The position numbers and the translations under genes are program-made. This document shows positions 46,348-55,557 of a stretch of DNA of 64,000 bases, piece by piece; within the stretch, counting starts at the first letter, position 1; every line of letters begins with the position of its first letter. A model generated the notes under the pieces. The model saw nothing but the letters and a program-made list of their open reading frames with translations. It was not told the origin of the DNA and did not search any database. The stretch comes from Hypericibacter adhaerens (lineage in GTDB: Bacteria; Pseudomonadota; Alphaproteobacteria; Dongiales; Dongiaceae). Where the stretch lies: assembly GCF_008728835.1 (NCBI RefSeq), contig NZ_CP042582.1, positions 5,801,247-5,865,246 on the forward strand, in the 5' to 3' direction.

Positions 46348-46770
46348 ATGTCGAAGTCGCTGAAGAACAGCAAGACCGAAGGCAACCTGAAGGCCGCGTT
46401 CGCGGGCGAGAGCCAGGCGAATCGCCGCTACCTCTACTTCGCCCAGAAGGCCGACGTCGAAGGCTACAACGACGTCGCCGCCGTGTTCCGCTCCACCGCC
46501 GAGGGCGAGACCGGCCACGCGCATGGCCATCTCGAGTTCCTCGAGGCGGTCGGCGACCCGGCCACGGGCCTGCCGATCGGCGCCACCGGCCCGAACCTGA
46601 AGGCCGCGATCGCCGGCGAGACCCACGAATACACCGATATGTATCCGGGCATGGCCCGCACCGCGCGTGAGGAAGGCTTCGACGAGATCGCCGACTGGTT
46701 CGAGACGCTCGCCAAGGCCGAGAAGTCCCATGCGGGCCGCTTCCAGAAGGCGCTCGACACCCTCGGCTAA
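46348..46770 (+). CDS. rubrerythrin family di-iron protein without rubredoxin domain
   Basis: A 140-residue ferritin-like four-helix protein. Candidate di-iron ligands are Glu 21 ([10 protein letters not shown]), Glu 54 and His 57 (EGETGHAH), Glu 91 and Glu 94 (GETHEY), and Glu 125 and His 128 (EKSHAG). Rubrerythrins reduce hydrogen peroxide, but the C-terminal rubredoxin domain that normally feeds electrons is missing. The next gene encodes a two-cluster iron-sulfur protein that could be the donor. AAGGGAG precedes the ATG. Expression is probably under Irr through the ICE-like box. Confidence 0.9.
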   Translation: MSKSLKNSKTEGNLKAAFAGESQANRRYLYFAQKADVEGYNDVAAVFRSTAEGETGHAHGHLEFLEAVGDPATGLPIGATGPNLKAAIAGETHEYTDMYPGMARTAREEGFDEIADWFETLAKAEKSHAGRFQKALDTLG

Positions 46771-46934
46771 GCGCCGGGGCTAGACGAAAGAGGCCGGGCC
46801 CGCGCGAGCGGCCGGCCTCGTGACGGTCAGCGGAAGAGCGGGGCGGTCCCCGCCCTTCCGTTCGCCGTTCCCGCGCCGGCCGCAAGGTGGGAGGCGGCGG
46901 CGCCCATAGCCTCTTCGAGAGAGACGTTCGCGCC

Positions 46935-48269
46935 ATGAGAGAGGGCAGCCTCGAACCGCCGGTCCGGCATCCGCTCGACTGGAACGATCCGGATTTCACC
47001 AATTGGGAGAAGCTCGACGCCGAGATGCGGCGCGTCTTCGACATCTGTCACGGATGCCGGCGCTGCTTCAATCTTTGCGACAGCTTCCCGCGGCTGTTCG
47101 ACCTGGTCGACGCCTCGCCGGACGAGATGCATGGGGTCAAGAGCGAGGACTTCAAGCAGGTGGTCGATGCCTGCACGCTCTGCGACCTCTGCTTCATGAC
47201 CAAATGCCCCTATGTCCCGCCGCATGAGTTCAATCTCGATTTTCCGCACCTGATGCTGCGCTACCGCGCGGCCGAGCGGGCGCGGGGCCATGTCGAGCCG
47301 ATCCGCGACGAGCTGGGCAAGACCGATCGCAACGGCAGGCTCGGTGCGGTCGCGAGCCCGGTGATGAACTGGGCCGTCAGCGAGAAGAACGGCCTGACAC
47401 GGCCTCTCATGGAGAAGGTCGCCGGCGTTGACCGCCATGCCGCCCTGCCGAAATTCCACAGCAAGACCTTCATGCTGAAGGCGCGGCAGGAGACGCCCGA
47501 GATCAATCGCGAGGCGCCCGGCTTCGGCCGCAAGGCCGTGCTCTATGCCACCTGCTTCGTGAACTATCACAATCCCGGGATCGGCGAGGCGGCGCGCAAG
47601 GTGCTGGCCCGCAACGGCGTCGAGACCGAGGTGCTCTATCCCGCCTGCTGCGGCATGCCCCAGCTCGAGGCGGGCAATATTTCCAAGGTCGCCGAGGGCG
47701 CGCGCAAGGTGAGCGAGGCGCTGCTGCCCTGGGTCGAGAAGGGCTACGACGTCATCGCGCTGGTTCCTTCCTGCGCGCTGATGCTCAAGTTCGAATGGCC
47801 GCTGATCCTGCCCGCCGACGCCGGCATCAAGAAGCTCTCGCAGGCGACCTTCGACATCACCGAATATGTCGTCGACATCGCCAAGCGCAACGGCATCGCG
47901 CCAGGCCTCAAGCCGCTCGAGGGCGGCGTGGCGCTTCACATCGCCTGTCACTCGCGGGCGCAGAACATGGGCCAGAAGGCGGCCGAGATGCTGCGCCTCA
48001 TCCCCCAGGCCGATCTCGCCGTGATCGAGCGCTGCTCGGGCCATGGCGGGTCCTGGGGCGTGATGGAGGGCAATTTCGAGACGGCGCTCAAGGTGGGCAA
48101 GCCGGTGGCGAGGCAGGCGCAGAACGCCGGCAAGGCGCATCTCGCCTCCGAATGCCCGCTGGCCGGCGCCCATATCGTGCAGGGCATGGAGCGGATCGCC
48201 GACGGCCAGGCGGCGGCCACCCAGTCGCGCCACCCGATCGAACTGTTGGCGCAAGCCTATGGGCTCTGA
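46935..48269 (+). CDS. GlpC/HdrD-like iron-sulfur protein with two CCG domains
   Basis: A 444-residue electron-transfer protein. Two ferredoxin-type clusters are complete: Cys 38, 41, 44, 48 and Cys 80, 83, 86, 91. Two cysteine-rich (CCG) domains follow: YATCFVNYHNPGIG with PACCGMPQLEAG, and HIACHSRAQNMG with CSGHGG. It resembles GlpC and heterodisulfide reductase subunit D but lies between rubrerythrin and DUF3501 genes, not in a glp operon. I infer electron supply to the rubrerythrin. The start ATG 46935 (MREGSLEPP) was preferred over an upstream in-frame GTG. Confidence 0.85.
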   Translation: MREGSLEPPVRHPLDWNDPDFTNWEKLDAEMRRVFDICHGCRRCFNLCDSFPRLFDLVDASPDEMHGVKSEDFKQVVDACTLCDLCFMTKCPYVPPHEFNLDFPHLMLRYRAAERARGHVEPIRDELGKTDRNGRLGAVASPVMNWAVSEKNGLTRPLMEKVAGVDRHAALPKFHSKTFMLKARQETPEINREAPGFGRKAVLYATCFVNYHNPGIGEAARKVLARNGVETEVLYPACCGMPQLEAGNISKVAEGARKVSEALLPWVEKGYDVIALVPSCALMLKFEWPLILPADAGIKKLSQATFDITEYVVDIAKRNGIAPGLKPLEGGVALHIACHSRAQNMGQKAAEMLRLIPQADLAVIERCSGHGGSWGVMEGNFETALKVGKPVARQAQNAGKAHLASECPLAGAHIVQGMERIADGQAAATQSRHPIELLAQAYGL

Positions 48270-48278
48270 CCAGCGAGG

Positions 48279-48872
48279 ATGACGATGCGCAAGCGCGAGA
48301 TCACGGCCGACGACCTGATGAGCGTCGAGGCCTATGCCAAGGTGCGCAAGGAGCGGCGGACGGCGCTGGTCCAGCGCAAGCGGCTGCGCCGGCTCGAGAT
48401 CGGGCCCTACTGCAGCATGCATTTCGAGAACTATGAGAGCATGTGGTTCCAGGTGCAGGAGATGCTCTATATCGAGAAGGGCGGCCCAGAGCAGATCCCG
48501 GGCGAGCTCGCGGCCTACAACCCGCTCATCCCCAAGGGGGCCGAGCTGGTGGCCACGGTGCTGTTCGAGATCGACGATCCCGACAAGCGCAAGGCGGTGC
48601 TGAGCCATCTCGGCGGCGTCGAGAACAGCGCCTTCATCGAGGTCGACGGCGCGCGCGTCATGGGCGTGCCGGAGGCCGACCAGGACCGCACCACGGACGA
48701 GGGCAAGGCCTCCTCCGTGCAGTTCATCCACTTCCCGTTCCAGCCTCAGCAGATCGCGGCTTTCCGCAAGCCGGGAGCCCGCGTCCTGGTGGGCTTCTCG
48801 CACCCGCAATACGGCCATATCGCAGTCGCGCCCGAGCCCGTGCGCGCGGCGCTCGCGGATGATTTCGACTGA
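48279..48872 (+). CDS. DUF3501 family protein
   Basis: A 197-residue protein whose family always has this form: DLMSVEAYAKVRKERR near the N-terminus, RRLEIGPYCSMHFENYESMW and late FIHFPFQPQQIAAFR with VGFSHPQYGH. The function is unknown. It follows the GlpC-like gene by nine bases and completes a rubrerythrin, iron-sulfur and DUF3501 operon. Several conserved histidines and one cysteine could bind metal. ATG 48285 is an alternative start with better spacing from AGGA. Confidence 0.85.
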   Translation: MTMRKREITADDLMSVEAYAKVRKERRTALVQRKRLRRLEIGPYCSMHFENYESMWFQVQEMLYIEKGGPEQIPGELAAYNPLIPKGAELVATVLFEIDDPDKRKAVLSHLGGVENSAFIEVDGARVMGVPEADQDRTTDEGKASSVQFIHFPFQPQQIAAFRKPGARVLVGFSHPQYGHIAVAPEPVRAALADDFD

Positions 48873-48954
48873 GGCTTTGCATCGCCCCGGGTCGGGATCG
48901 CGCCGCCTCCCCCGAACGGGAGATCAGTAAAAAGCCGCAAGATTGAAATGATCA

Positions 48955-48998
48955 TCCCCTCCCCCGTTCAGGGGGAGGGCAGGGAGGGGGTTGCTCGG
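48955..48998. repeat. GC-rich repeat/terminator hairpin after the DUF3501 gene
   Basis: ATCCCCTCCCCCGTTC and its near complement GGGGGAGGG, followed by GCAGGGAGGGGG, form a strong hairpin. It is related to the C/G-tract part of the repeat hit by the IS110 element and probably doubles as a terminator between convergent genes. Confidence 0.55.
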
Positions 48999-49019
48999 CG
49001 CGGGCGGCCGCCCGACGGC

Positions 49020-49583
49020 TCAGAACGTCTCGTTCGGATAAGCGCCCCAGAACCATTCGCGCTTGAGCCAGCCGCGATAGCCCTGGACATCGGCCCGGCA
49101 CCATTCCTGCTCGCAGGAGAGGAGCTGGCCGATCACGCCCGGCTGCAGCCGGGCGGCGGGCCTCGCATCCATCTCGGGCGCCAGGCGCATCATCCGCTGC
49201 TCGCCGGTGATGAGGAAGTCGCGCTTGCCGTCGAGCATGCTCTGATGGACCCAGCCTTCGGTCCCCTGCCAGTCCCGGATCTTGCGCCAGGTGTCGAACT
49301 CCTCGATCACCTCGACCGGCATGCCGTCGCGCTTGTAGATCCAGTCGATCGGATAGGTCAGCCCGGGCCCCGTCCGCAGATTGACCTCGTTCGATCGCAG
49401 CGAGACGAACCGGGGGATCGGCAGGCCCGACGGGTTGCTGCCCGCGGCCAGCGCCGGGCCGCCGCTCAGTTCCGGAACCAAGCCCCATCCCGTCGCTATC
49501 AGGATCGCCGTCAGGAGGAAGATTGCCACCCCACGCCCGCCGCGCCGCCGCGCGCCGGTGGAATGCCCCTGGGCCCGCTTCAT
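49020..49583 (-). CDS. SH3-domain protein, exported
   Basis: A 187-residue protein with an N-terminal signal or anchor segment (about 18-47). It has two bacterial SH3-like modules: SLRSNEVNLRTGPGLTYPID with VEVIEEFDTWRKIRD and GTEGWVHQSML, then RLQPGVIGQLL with WCRADVQGYRGWL. Such proteins bind envelope components. The start at 49583 follows GGAG. It is transcribed against the DUF3501 gene and divergently from the dehydrogenase gene. Confidence 0.85.
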   Translation of the reverse strand: MKRAQGHSTGARRRGGRGVAIFLLTAILIATGWGLVPELSGGPALAAGSNPSGLPIPRFVSLRSNEVNLRTGPGLTYPIDWIYKRDGMPVEVIEEFDTWRKIRDWQGTEGWVHQSMLDGKRDFLITGEQRMMRLAPEMDARPAARLQPGVIGQLLSCEQEWCRADVQGYRGWLKREWFWGAYPNETF

Positions 49584-49844
49584 CACCCGATCTCCATCAT
49601 CGAACTGCAATCGCCGATTCGCAGATTCGAACGCTCTGGCGCCCGGGTCAAGTTCGGCAGGCGCCGATCGGCGAGCCCCCTTTCGGGCAAGCTGTCGCAC
49701 CCCGTACGGGACGGCCGGTGACAGGGCCGGCCCTCGGCTGGACAAGCCCCGGCACCCTTGCTATGGCAGACCGCGAGCCCCGCTTGGTAGAGTGGGCGCC
49801 GCACCGGCTGGCTTCCCACCAACCATTCCTCGTGATCGGGCCCG

Positions 49845-50828
49845 ATGCCTCCCAAACCTGTCGTCGTCGTAACCCGCAAGCTGCCCGATCCGATCGAGAC
49901 GCGCATGATGGAGCTGTTCGATGTTCGCCTGAACATCGATGACCGCCCCATGACGCAGGGGGAGCTGGTGGAGGCGATCAAGGCCGCCGACGTGCTGGTG
50001 CCGACGGTCACCGACCGGATCGATTCCTCGGTTCTGTCCCAGGCCGGTCCCAAATTGCGGCTGATCGCGTCCTTCGGCACCGGCGTCGACCATATCGATC
50101 TCGCCTCGGCGCGCCAGCGCGGCATCACCGTCACCAACACGCCCGGCGTCCTCACCGAGGACACCGCCGACATGACCATGGCGCTGATCCTGGCGGTGCC
50201 CCGGCGCCTGGCCGAGGGCGAACGGCTGATCCGCACCGGCCAATGGAAGGGCTGGGGTCCCACCTCGATGCTGGGCCATCGCATCTGGGGCAAGCGGCTG
50301 GGCATCGTCGGCATGGGCCGCATTGGCACCGCGGTCGCGCGGCGCGCGCGCGGCTTCGGTCTCGCCGTCCATTACCACAACCGCCGCCGGGTCCATCAGG
50401 ATCTCGAAGCCGAGCTCGAGGCGACCTACTGGGAAAGCCTCGACCAGATGCTGGCGCGGATGGACATCATCTCGATCAACTGCCCGCACACGCCGGCCAC
50501 CTATCACCTGCTGTCGGCGCGCCGCCTCAAGCTGCTGCCGCGCCACACCTACATCGTCAACACCTCGCGCGGCGAGGTGATCGACGAGAACGCGCTGGCG
50601 CGCATGCTGGTGGGGGGCGAGCTGGCCGGGGCCGGGCTCGACGTGTTCGAGCATGAGCCCGCCGTCAATCCGAAGCTCCTGAAGCTCGACAATGTGGTGC
50701 TGCTGCCGCATATGGGTTCGGCCACGATGGAGGGCCGCATCGATATGGGCGAGAAGGTCATCATCAACATCAAGACCTTCGCCGACGGCCACAAGCCGCC
50801 CGATAGGGTGCTCGAAACGATGTTCTGA
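49845..50828 (+). CDS. D-2-hydroxyacid dehydrogenase (glyoxylate reductase type)
   Basis: A 327-residue NAD(P)-dependent enzyme. The Rossmann motif is GIVGMGRIGTAVARRA; the catalytic Arg, Glu and His are in NTSRGEVID, GLDVFEHEP and LLPHMGSAT. It most resembles GyaR/hydroxypyruvate reductase. ATG 49845 is the start of the conserved domain. A short gap precedes an acyl-CoA dehydrogenase gene. Confidence 0.9.
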   Translation: MPPKPVVVVTRKLPDPIETRMMELFDVRLNIDDRPMTQGELVEAIKAADVLVPTVTDRIDSSVLSQAGPKLRLIASFGTGVDHIDLASARQRGITVTNTPGVLTEDTADMTMALILAVPRRLAEGERLIRTGQWKGWGPTSMLGHRIWGKRLGIVGMGRIGTAVARRARGFGLAVHYHNRRRVHQDLEAELEATYWESLDQMLARMDIISINCPHTPATYHLLSARRLKLLPRHTYIVNTSRGEVIDENALARMLVGGELAGAGLDVFEHEPAVNPKLLKLDNVVLLPHMGSATMEGRIDMGEKVIINIKTFADGHKPPDRVLETMF

Positions 50829-50860
50829 GCGGATGCCCGTCGGCATCCGTCATCTGGGTC

Positions 50861-52552
50861 ATGCGGCTCGCCGACAAGAAGGACTTCTTCCGTAGCGATC
50901 TCAATCTGCAGCGCCTGCTGAAGCGGTCGCTGGGGAACGACTATGCGCGCTGGGAGCCGATGCTGGGCGAGTTCGGCGCCTGGGTCGGCGACGCGGTCGA
51001 CCGCGCCGCCGCCTATACCGACCGCGAGGCGCCGCCCTACCTCGAGACCTACGACGCGCAAGGCCGCGTCGCCAACCGGATCACCCGCAACCCGGCCTGG
51101 GCGGCGGCCTCGCGCGAGGCCTACCGGCGCGGCGTCATCGGCCTCAACTATGCCTCGGATCCGGCGCCATTCGAGGTGACCTTCGCCATGGGCTATCTGC
51201 TGTCCCAGGCGGATGTCTCGCTGCACTGTCCCGTCTGCATGACGGGGGCGGTTGCCTATGTGCTCGACCGCTACGGCCCGCCCGCGGTTCGCGCGCGCTA
51301 TCGCGAGCGTCTGACCCGGATGGACGGCGAGGCACTGACGGCCGGCACCTGGGCGACGGAGCTTCACGGCGGCAGCGACGTCGGCGGCACCACCACGGTG
51401 GCGCGCGCCGAGGGCGACCATTGGCGGCTCAACGGCCTCAAATGGTTCGTCAGCAACGCCGATGGCGGGCTCTCCCTGGCGACCGCGCGCCCCGAAGGGG
51501 CGCCTGCGGGCACGAAAGGCCTGGGGCTCTATCTGGTGCCGATCATGCTCGATGACGGCGGGCTCAACCCGATGCGCTTCCGCCGCCTCAAGGACAAGCT
51601 CGGCACGGTCGGCGTGCCCACCGCCGAGGTCGATCTCACCGAGAGCTGGGCGCTCGAGGTGGCGCCGCCGCCCGACGGTTTCGCGCTGATGATGGCCGCG
51701 CTCGAGTTCAGCCGGATCCACAACGCCCTGGCCTCGGCCGGGCTGCAGCGCCGCGCCTTCGTCGAGGCCCTGCATTATGCCGCGGAGCGGCAGGCCTTCG
51801 GCGACGCCATCGTCCGTTATCCGATGGTGCAGGACGAGCTCCTGGCGATCCTGGTGACGCTGGAGGCGGGGACGGCGCTCGCTTTCGAGGCGGCGCGGAG
51901 CTTCGATATCGCCGACCGCGCCCGCGCGGGCGACGCCGACGAGACGCGGGTCTGGCTCCGGCTCGCGACGGCGCTCGCCAAATACATGACCGGCGAGGAT
52001 GCGATCCGTGCCTGCTCGCGCGCGATCGAGATCATCGGCGGCAACGGCTATACCTACGATCACGTCACGCCGCGCCTGCTGCGCGACGCGCAGGTCATGA
52101 CGGTGTGGGAAGGGCCCGCCAACATCCAGGCCCTGGAGATCCTGCGGCTGGTCGCGGGCCGCTATGGCGGCGACAAGGTCTTCACCAACCGTATCGCGGC
52201 GATGCTGGCGGCAGCACCGGGCCCCTTGGGCGGCCAGGCGCAGACCGTGAGCGCGGCGCTCAAGGATTGGCAGGATGCGCTGGCGCTGATCCGCGGCGGC
52301 CCGGTGGAAGCGCAGCGCCATGCGCGCCGCCTCATGGCGCTGATGGCCGACATCCTCGCCGGCGCCTTGCTGCTGGTCGAAGCGGGCGAAGGGCTGAAGC
52401 AGGGCGACCATCGCAAGAGCCTGATCCTGCAGCTCTTCATCGAGGCCCGCTTCGCGGCGCCGGCGCGCCGCGGAATCCTGCCGCAGCGCGACTGGATGCA
52501 TCGAGAGTTTGAAGCGCTCGCGACCGACCAGCCGATCGCCACGGCACCGTGA
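50861..52552 (+). CDS. AidB-like acyl-CoA dehydrogenase family protein
   Basis: A 563-residue FAD enzyme of the longer AidB branch. Blocks are GTWATELHGGSDVGGTTT (FAD/substrate binding), RLNGLKWFVSNADGG, and the C-terminal IIGGNGYTYDHVTPRLLRDA followed by VWEGPANIQALEILR, which holds the catalytic glutamate position. The C-terminal 110-residue extension fits AidB-like members. The physiological substrate is unknown. Confidence 0.88.
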   Translation: MRLADKKDFFRSDLNLQRLLKRSLGNDYARWEPMLGEFGAWVGDAVDRAAAYTDREAPPYLETYDAQGRVANRITRNPAWAAASREAYRRGVIGLNYASDPAPFEVTFAMGYLLSQADVSLHCPVCMTGAVAYVLDRYGPPAVRARYRERLTRMDGEALTAGTWATELHGGSDVGGTTTVARAEGDHWRLNGLKWFVSNADGGLSLATARPEGAPAGTKGLGLYLVPIMLDDGGLNPMRFRRLKDKLGTVGVPTAEVDLTESWALEVAPPPDGFALMMAALEFSRIHNALASAGLQRRAFVEALHYAAERQAFGDAIVRYPMVQDELLAILVTLEAGTALAFEAARSFDIADRARAGDADETRVWLRLATALAKYMTGEDAIRACSRAIEIIGGNGYTYDHVTPRLLRDAQVMTVWEGPANIQALEILRLVAGRYGGDKVFTNRIAAMLAAAPGPLGGQAQTVSAALKDWQDALALIRGGPVEAQRHARRLMALMADILAGALLLVEAGEGLKQGDHRKSLILQLFIEARFAAPARRGILPQRDWMHREFEALATDQPIATAP

Positions 52553-52613
52553 CGGTGCTTCGTTTCAGCGCGTATCGAAGGATTGGGAAAGAGCCAGAGG
52601 CCAGCAACCCAGC

Positions 52614-53510
52614 ATGAGCCGACCTCAGCGCCTGCTCTCCCTGTCCCCCAACGTCTCGATGATTCTGTTCGCGCTCGGCGCCGATGACAGGGTCGTCGGG
52701 CGCACCCACTACTGCCTGCCGTCCATTCGGAGCTATCTCGAGGTCTGGGGCCTGTCGGCGGATGCGGTCGCGCCGCGGCTGCGCCATTGGGAAGCCTTGC
52801 CGGAAGTCGGCGGCTGGCCCCAGGCGGATCGCGAGCAGACGATGGCGCTCCGGCCGGACATGGTTCTGGCATCCGGAACCGGCACGCTCGATGCCTATGA
52901 AGCCGGGATGTTCGGCCTCGGGCCGGACGCGTTCCACAATTTCGATATCCGCACCTTGGCCGACCTGGATCGCCAGATCCTCGCGATCGGCGAGATCGTC
53001 GGCGAACCGGAAACGGCACGGGACATCGTGGCGCGATTGGCAGCGCAGCGCGACGCCGTTCTCGCCGGCCGGATCGCGCCGGCCCGCCGCCCGACCGTCC
53101 TGTTCGAATATTGCGTCTGCATCAAATACGATCCCGATCCGAAGCGCCGGTTCGCCAATCCGGCACGATTCGTCATGGCGGGCGGACATCTCGCGCCCGA
53201 GTTGATTCGCTTGAGCGGCGGCGAGCCGTTGTTCGCCAGCCCCGGCGACACGGTGGCCTGGACCGAGTTCAAGGCCATCCGGGACGCGCAGCCCGATATG
53301 GTGCTGGCGTTCGATTGCAACGGCTGTCCGAACGCGATGACCCATCCCGTCCCGGCGCGGCCGGGATGGTCGGATCTGACCGCGGTGTCCGATGGCGCCG
53401 TATATCGGCCGACCAAGAACATCGCCAATCCCAATCTCTGCTATCCGGAGGCGCTCGCCGAGCTGGTGGCGCTGGTCACGGCCTGGGACCAGGCGCACCG
53501 CCCGGCTTAG
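52614..53510 (+). CDS. BtuF-like periplasmic-binding-fold protein without signal peptide
   Basis: A 298-residue class III binding-protein fold (helical backbone, vitamin B12/siderophore type). Blocks are RLLSLSPNVSMILFALGADD, VVGRTHYC, LRPDMVLASG and MVLAFDCNGCPN. No signal peptide is seen from ATG 52614, and the longer upstream frame adds only a basic stretch, so the protein appears cytoplasmic. No ABC permease or ATPase gene is adjacent. Such stand-alone proteins exist in many genomes with unclear roles. Confidence 0.75.
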   Translation: MSRPQRLLSLSPNVSMILFALGADDRVVGRTHYCLPSIRSYLEVWGLSADAVAPRLRHWEALPEVGGWPQADREQTMALRPDMVLASGTGTLDAYEAGMFGLGPDAFHNFDIRTLADLDRQILAIGEIVGEPETARDIVARLAAQRDAVLAGRIAPARRPTVLFEYCVCIKYDPDPKRRFANPARFVMAGGHLAPELIRLSGGEPLFASPGDTVAWTEFKAIRDAQPDMVLAFDCNGCPNAMTHPVPARPGWSDLTAVSDGAVYRPTKNIANPNLCYPEALAELVALVTAWDQAHRPA

Positions 53511-53537
53511 CCCGACGGTGTTCGATCCGGGTCGTCC

Positions 53538-54296
53538 TCAGCCGCCGCAGCCCGGGCAGCCGGCGCGCCGGGGCAGGCGAATCTTGCGGAAGACGGCCGA
53601 GAGCGCGTCATAGAGCAGGATCTGGCCCGACAGGCTGTCGCCCAGCCCCAAGAGCTCCTTGACCACCTCGGTCGCCTGCAACGTGCCCATCGTGCCGGCG
53701 GCCGAGCCCAGCACGCCCGCCTGCTCGCAGCGCGGCACGGCGTCCTCGTCCGGCATCTCCGGATGCAGGCAGCGCAGGCAGGGATGGGGCGGTCCCAGAT
53801 AGGGCTTGAAGGTGGTGAGCTGCCCGTCGAACCGCACCACGGCCGCCGAGACCAGCGTCTTCTTCGCCTTGTGACAGGCATCGGCGAGCAGGAAGCGGGT
53901 CTCGAAATTGTCGCTGCCGTCGGCGACGAGATCGTAGCCGGCGATGAGATCCCCGACATTCGAGGCGTCGAGATGCAGCTTGTGGCGCGTGACGGCGATC
54001 TCGGGGTTGATGCGGGCGATGGCCGCGGCCGCGCTGTCGGTCTTGGTGAGGCCGACATCCTCGGTGCGGTGCAGCACCTGGCGCTGCAGGTTCGAGAGAT
54101 CGACCGCATCGTGATCGACCACGCCGAGCGTTCCCACCCCGGCGCCGGCGAGATAGAGCAGCAGCGGCGAGCCCAGCCCGCCCGCGCCCAGCACCAGCAC
54201 CTTGCTCGCCAGGAGCTTCTCCTGCCCATCCTCGCCGATCTCGTCGAGGATCAGGTTGCGGGCATAGCGTTCGATCTGGGTGTCGGAGAGATCCAT
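53538..54296 (-). CDS. moeB: HesA/MoeB/ThiF family adenylyltransferase
   Basis: A 252-residue E1-like enzyme that adenylates the C-terminus of a sulfur-carrier protein (MoaD or ThiS). The nucleotide loop is VLVLGAGGLGSPLLLYLAGAG and the catalytic region includes DHDAVDLSNLQRQVLH. The structural zinc cysteines are CLRC (about 175-178) and CPGC at the C-terminus. The choice between MoeB and ThiF is by length and the ILDEIGEDGQ block. It lies next to cysK, a sulfur-metabolism context. Confidence 0.88.
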   Translation of the reverse strand: MDLSDTQIERYARNLILDEIGEDGQEKLLASKVLVLGAGGLGSPLLLYLAGAGVGTLGVVDHDAVDLSNLQRQVLHRTEDVGLTKTDSAAAAIARINPEIAVTRHKLHLDASNVGDLIAGYDLVADGSDNFETRFLLADACHKAKKTLVSAAVVRFDGQLTTFKPYLGPPHPCLRCLHPEMPDEDAVPRCEQAGVLGSAAGTMGTLQATEVVKELLGLGDSLSGQILLYDALSAVFRKIRLPRRAGCPGCGG

Positions 54297-54355
54297 TTTA
54301 CTCAGCCGAGAATGCCGTTTCTGCCGTCGCTTCTTTCGCTGCCGCCCACACCATC

Positions 54356-54434
54356 GTCACCCCCGCGAAAGCGGGGGCCCATGTCGATGCCGCGCTGGGG
54401 CCCTTCCATGGATCCCCGCTTTCGCGGGGATGAC
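54356..54434. repeat. dispersed palindromic repeat copy
   Basis: GTCACCCCCGCGAAAGCGGG at one end and CCCCGCTTTCGCGGGGATGAC at the other form a long inverted repeat with an inner GGGGCCC/GGGCCC pairing. It shares the CCCCGCGAAAG core with the copies at 18283 and 19815-19840. It fills most of the moeB-cysK gap. Confidence 0.75.
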
Positions 54435-54487
54435 AGGGGAGGGCGAGGTGATGCCGAGAGTGCTGGATGACGGCAGGTCGCGTGCGT

Positions 54488-55477
54488 CTACTCCAGCCCC
54501 TCGAACAGCGCGGTCGAGAGGTAGCGTTCGGCGAAGGAGGGCAGGATCACCACGATGCGCTTGCCGTCCATGCCGGCACGCGCGCCGACCTCGAGGGCGG
54601 CGGCGAGCGCCGCGCCCGAGGAGATGCCGACCGGCACGCCCTCGAGCCTCGCCACGCGCCGCGCGGTGCGGAAGGCGGTCTCGTTGCCGATGCGCACCAC
54701 CTCGTCGATCAGGTCCTTGTTGAGGATCGAGGGGATGAAGCCCGCACCGATCCCTTGGATCTTGTGGGGGCCGGGCGTGCCGCCGGAGAGCACGGGGCTG
54801 TCCTCGGGCTCGACCGCGACCATGCGCAGGCCCGGCCGGCGCGGCTTCAGCACCTCGCCGACGCCGGTCAGGGTGCCGCCGGTGCCGACGCCGCTGACGA
54901 CGACATCGACCTTGCCGCCGGTGTCGCGCCAGATTTCCTCGGCCGTGGTGCGGCGATGGATCTCGGGGTTGGCCGGGTTGCGGAACTGCTGCGGGATCAC
55001 GGCATTGCCGATCTGTGCCACCAGCTCCTCGGCGCGGCGGATGGCGCCGTTCATGCCCTGCGCGGCCGGCGTCAGCTCGAGCTCGGCGCCCAGGAGCTTC
55101 AGCATCTTGCGCCGCTCGACCGACATGCTCTCGGGCATGGTCAGGATCAGGCGGTAGCCCTTGGCCGCGGCGACGAAGGCGAGTGCGATGCCGGTATTGC
55201 CCGAAGTCGGCTCCACCAGCACCGTGCCCTGGCGGATCTTGCCCTCGGCCTCGAGCGCTTCGATCATCGCCAGGCCGATGCGGTCCTTGACCGAGGCCAG
55301 CGGGTTGAAGAACTCGCATTTACCGACGATCTCCGCCTTCGATCCACCCTCGCGCGCGAGCTTGTCGAGGCGCACCAGCGGCGTGGCGCCGATGGTGTCG
55401 AGGATGCTGTCATAGATGCGGCCGCGAAACTCCGGCTCCCGGGCCGAGGCGCCGACGGCGGTCTTGGTGGCGGTCAT
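54488..55477 (-). CDS. cysK: cysteine synthase A
   Basis: A 329-residue PLP enzyme making cysteine from O-acetylserine and sulfide. The PLP lysine is Lys 64 in NPLASVKDR, the phosphate-binding and substrate loops are [11 protein letters not shown] and [12 protein letters not shown], and the late [14 protein letters not shown] is typical. It is preceded on the same strand by an Rrf2 regulator gene, 80 bases away, which probably controls it. Confidence 0.95.
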   Translation of the reverse strand: MTATKTAVGASAREPEFRGRIYDSILDTIGATPLVRLDKLAREGGSKAEIVGKCEFFNPLASVKDRIGLAMIEALEAEGKIRQGTVLVEPTSGNTGIALAFVAAAKGYRLILTMPESMSVERRKMLKLLGAELELTPAAQGMNGAIRRAEELVAQIGNAVIPQQFRNPANPEIHRRTTAEEIWRDTGGKVDVVVSGVGTGGTLTGVGEVLKPRRPGLRMVAVEPEDSPVLSGGTPGPHKIQGIGAGFIPSILNKDLIDEVVRIGNETAFRTARRVARLEGVPVGISSGAALAAALEVGARAGMDGKRIVVILPSFAERYLSTALFEGLE

Positions 55478-55557
55478 GATGGTCAGGGTCTCCTCATGGG
55501 GCCGGCACCCGAGGCGGCGCCGGACGATGATGTCGGTTTGGGCAAGCGGTTCGGGTC

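Noticed and set aside
48955..48998. CRISPR-like repeat
   Set aside because: A single GC-rich hairpin with no spacer-repeat periodicity; no CRISPR array was seen anywhere in the window.
52553..52613. Sequence resembling the 3' end of a cobalamin riboswitch (GAGCCAGAGGCCAGC) before the BtuF-like gene
   Set aside because: Only about 60 bases are available and the conserved B12-box and preceding stems are missing.
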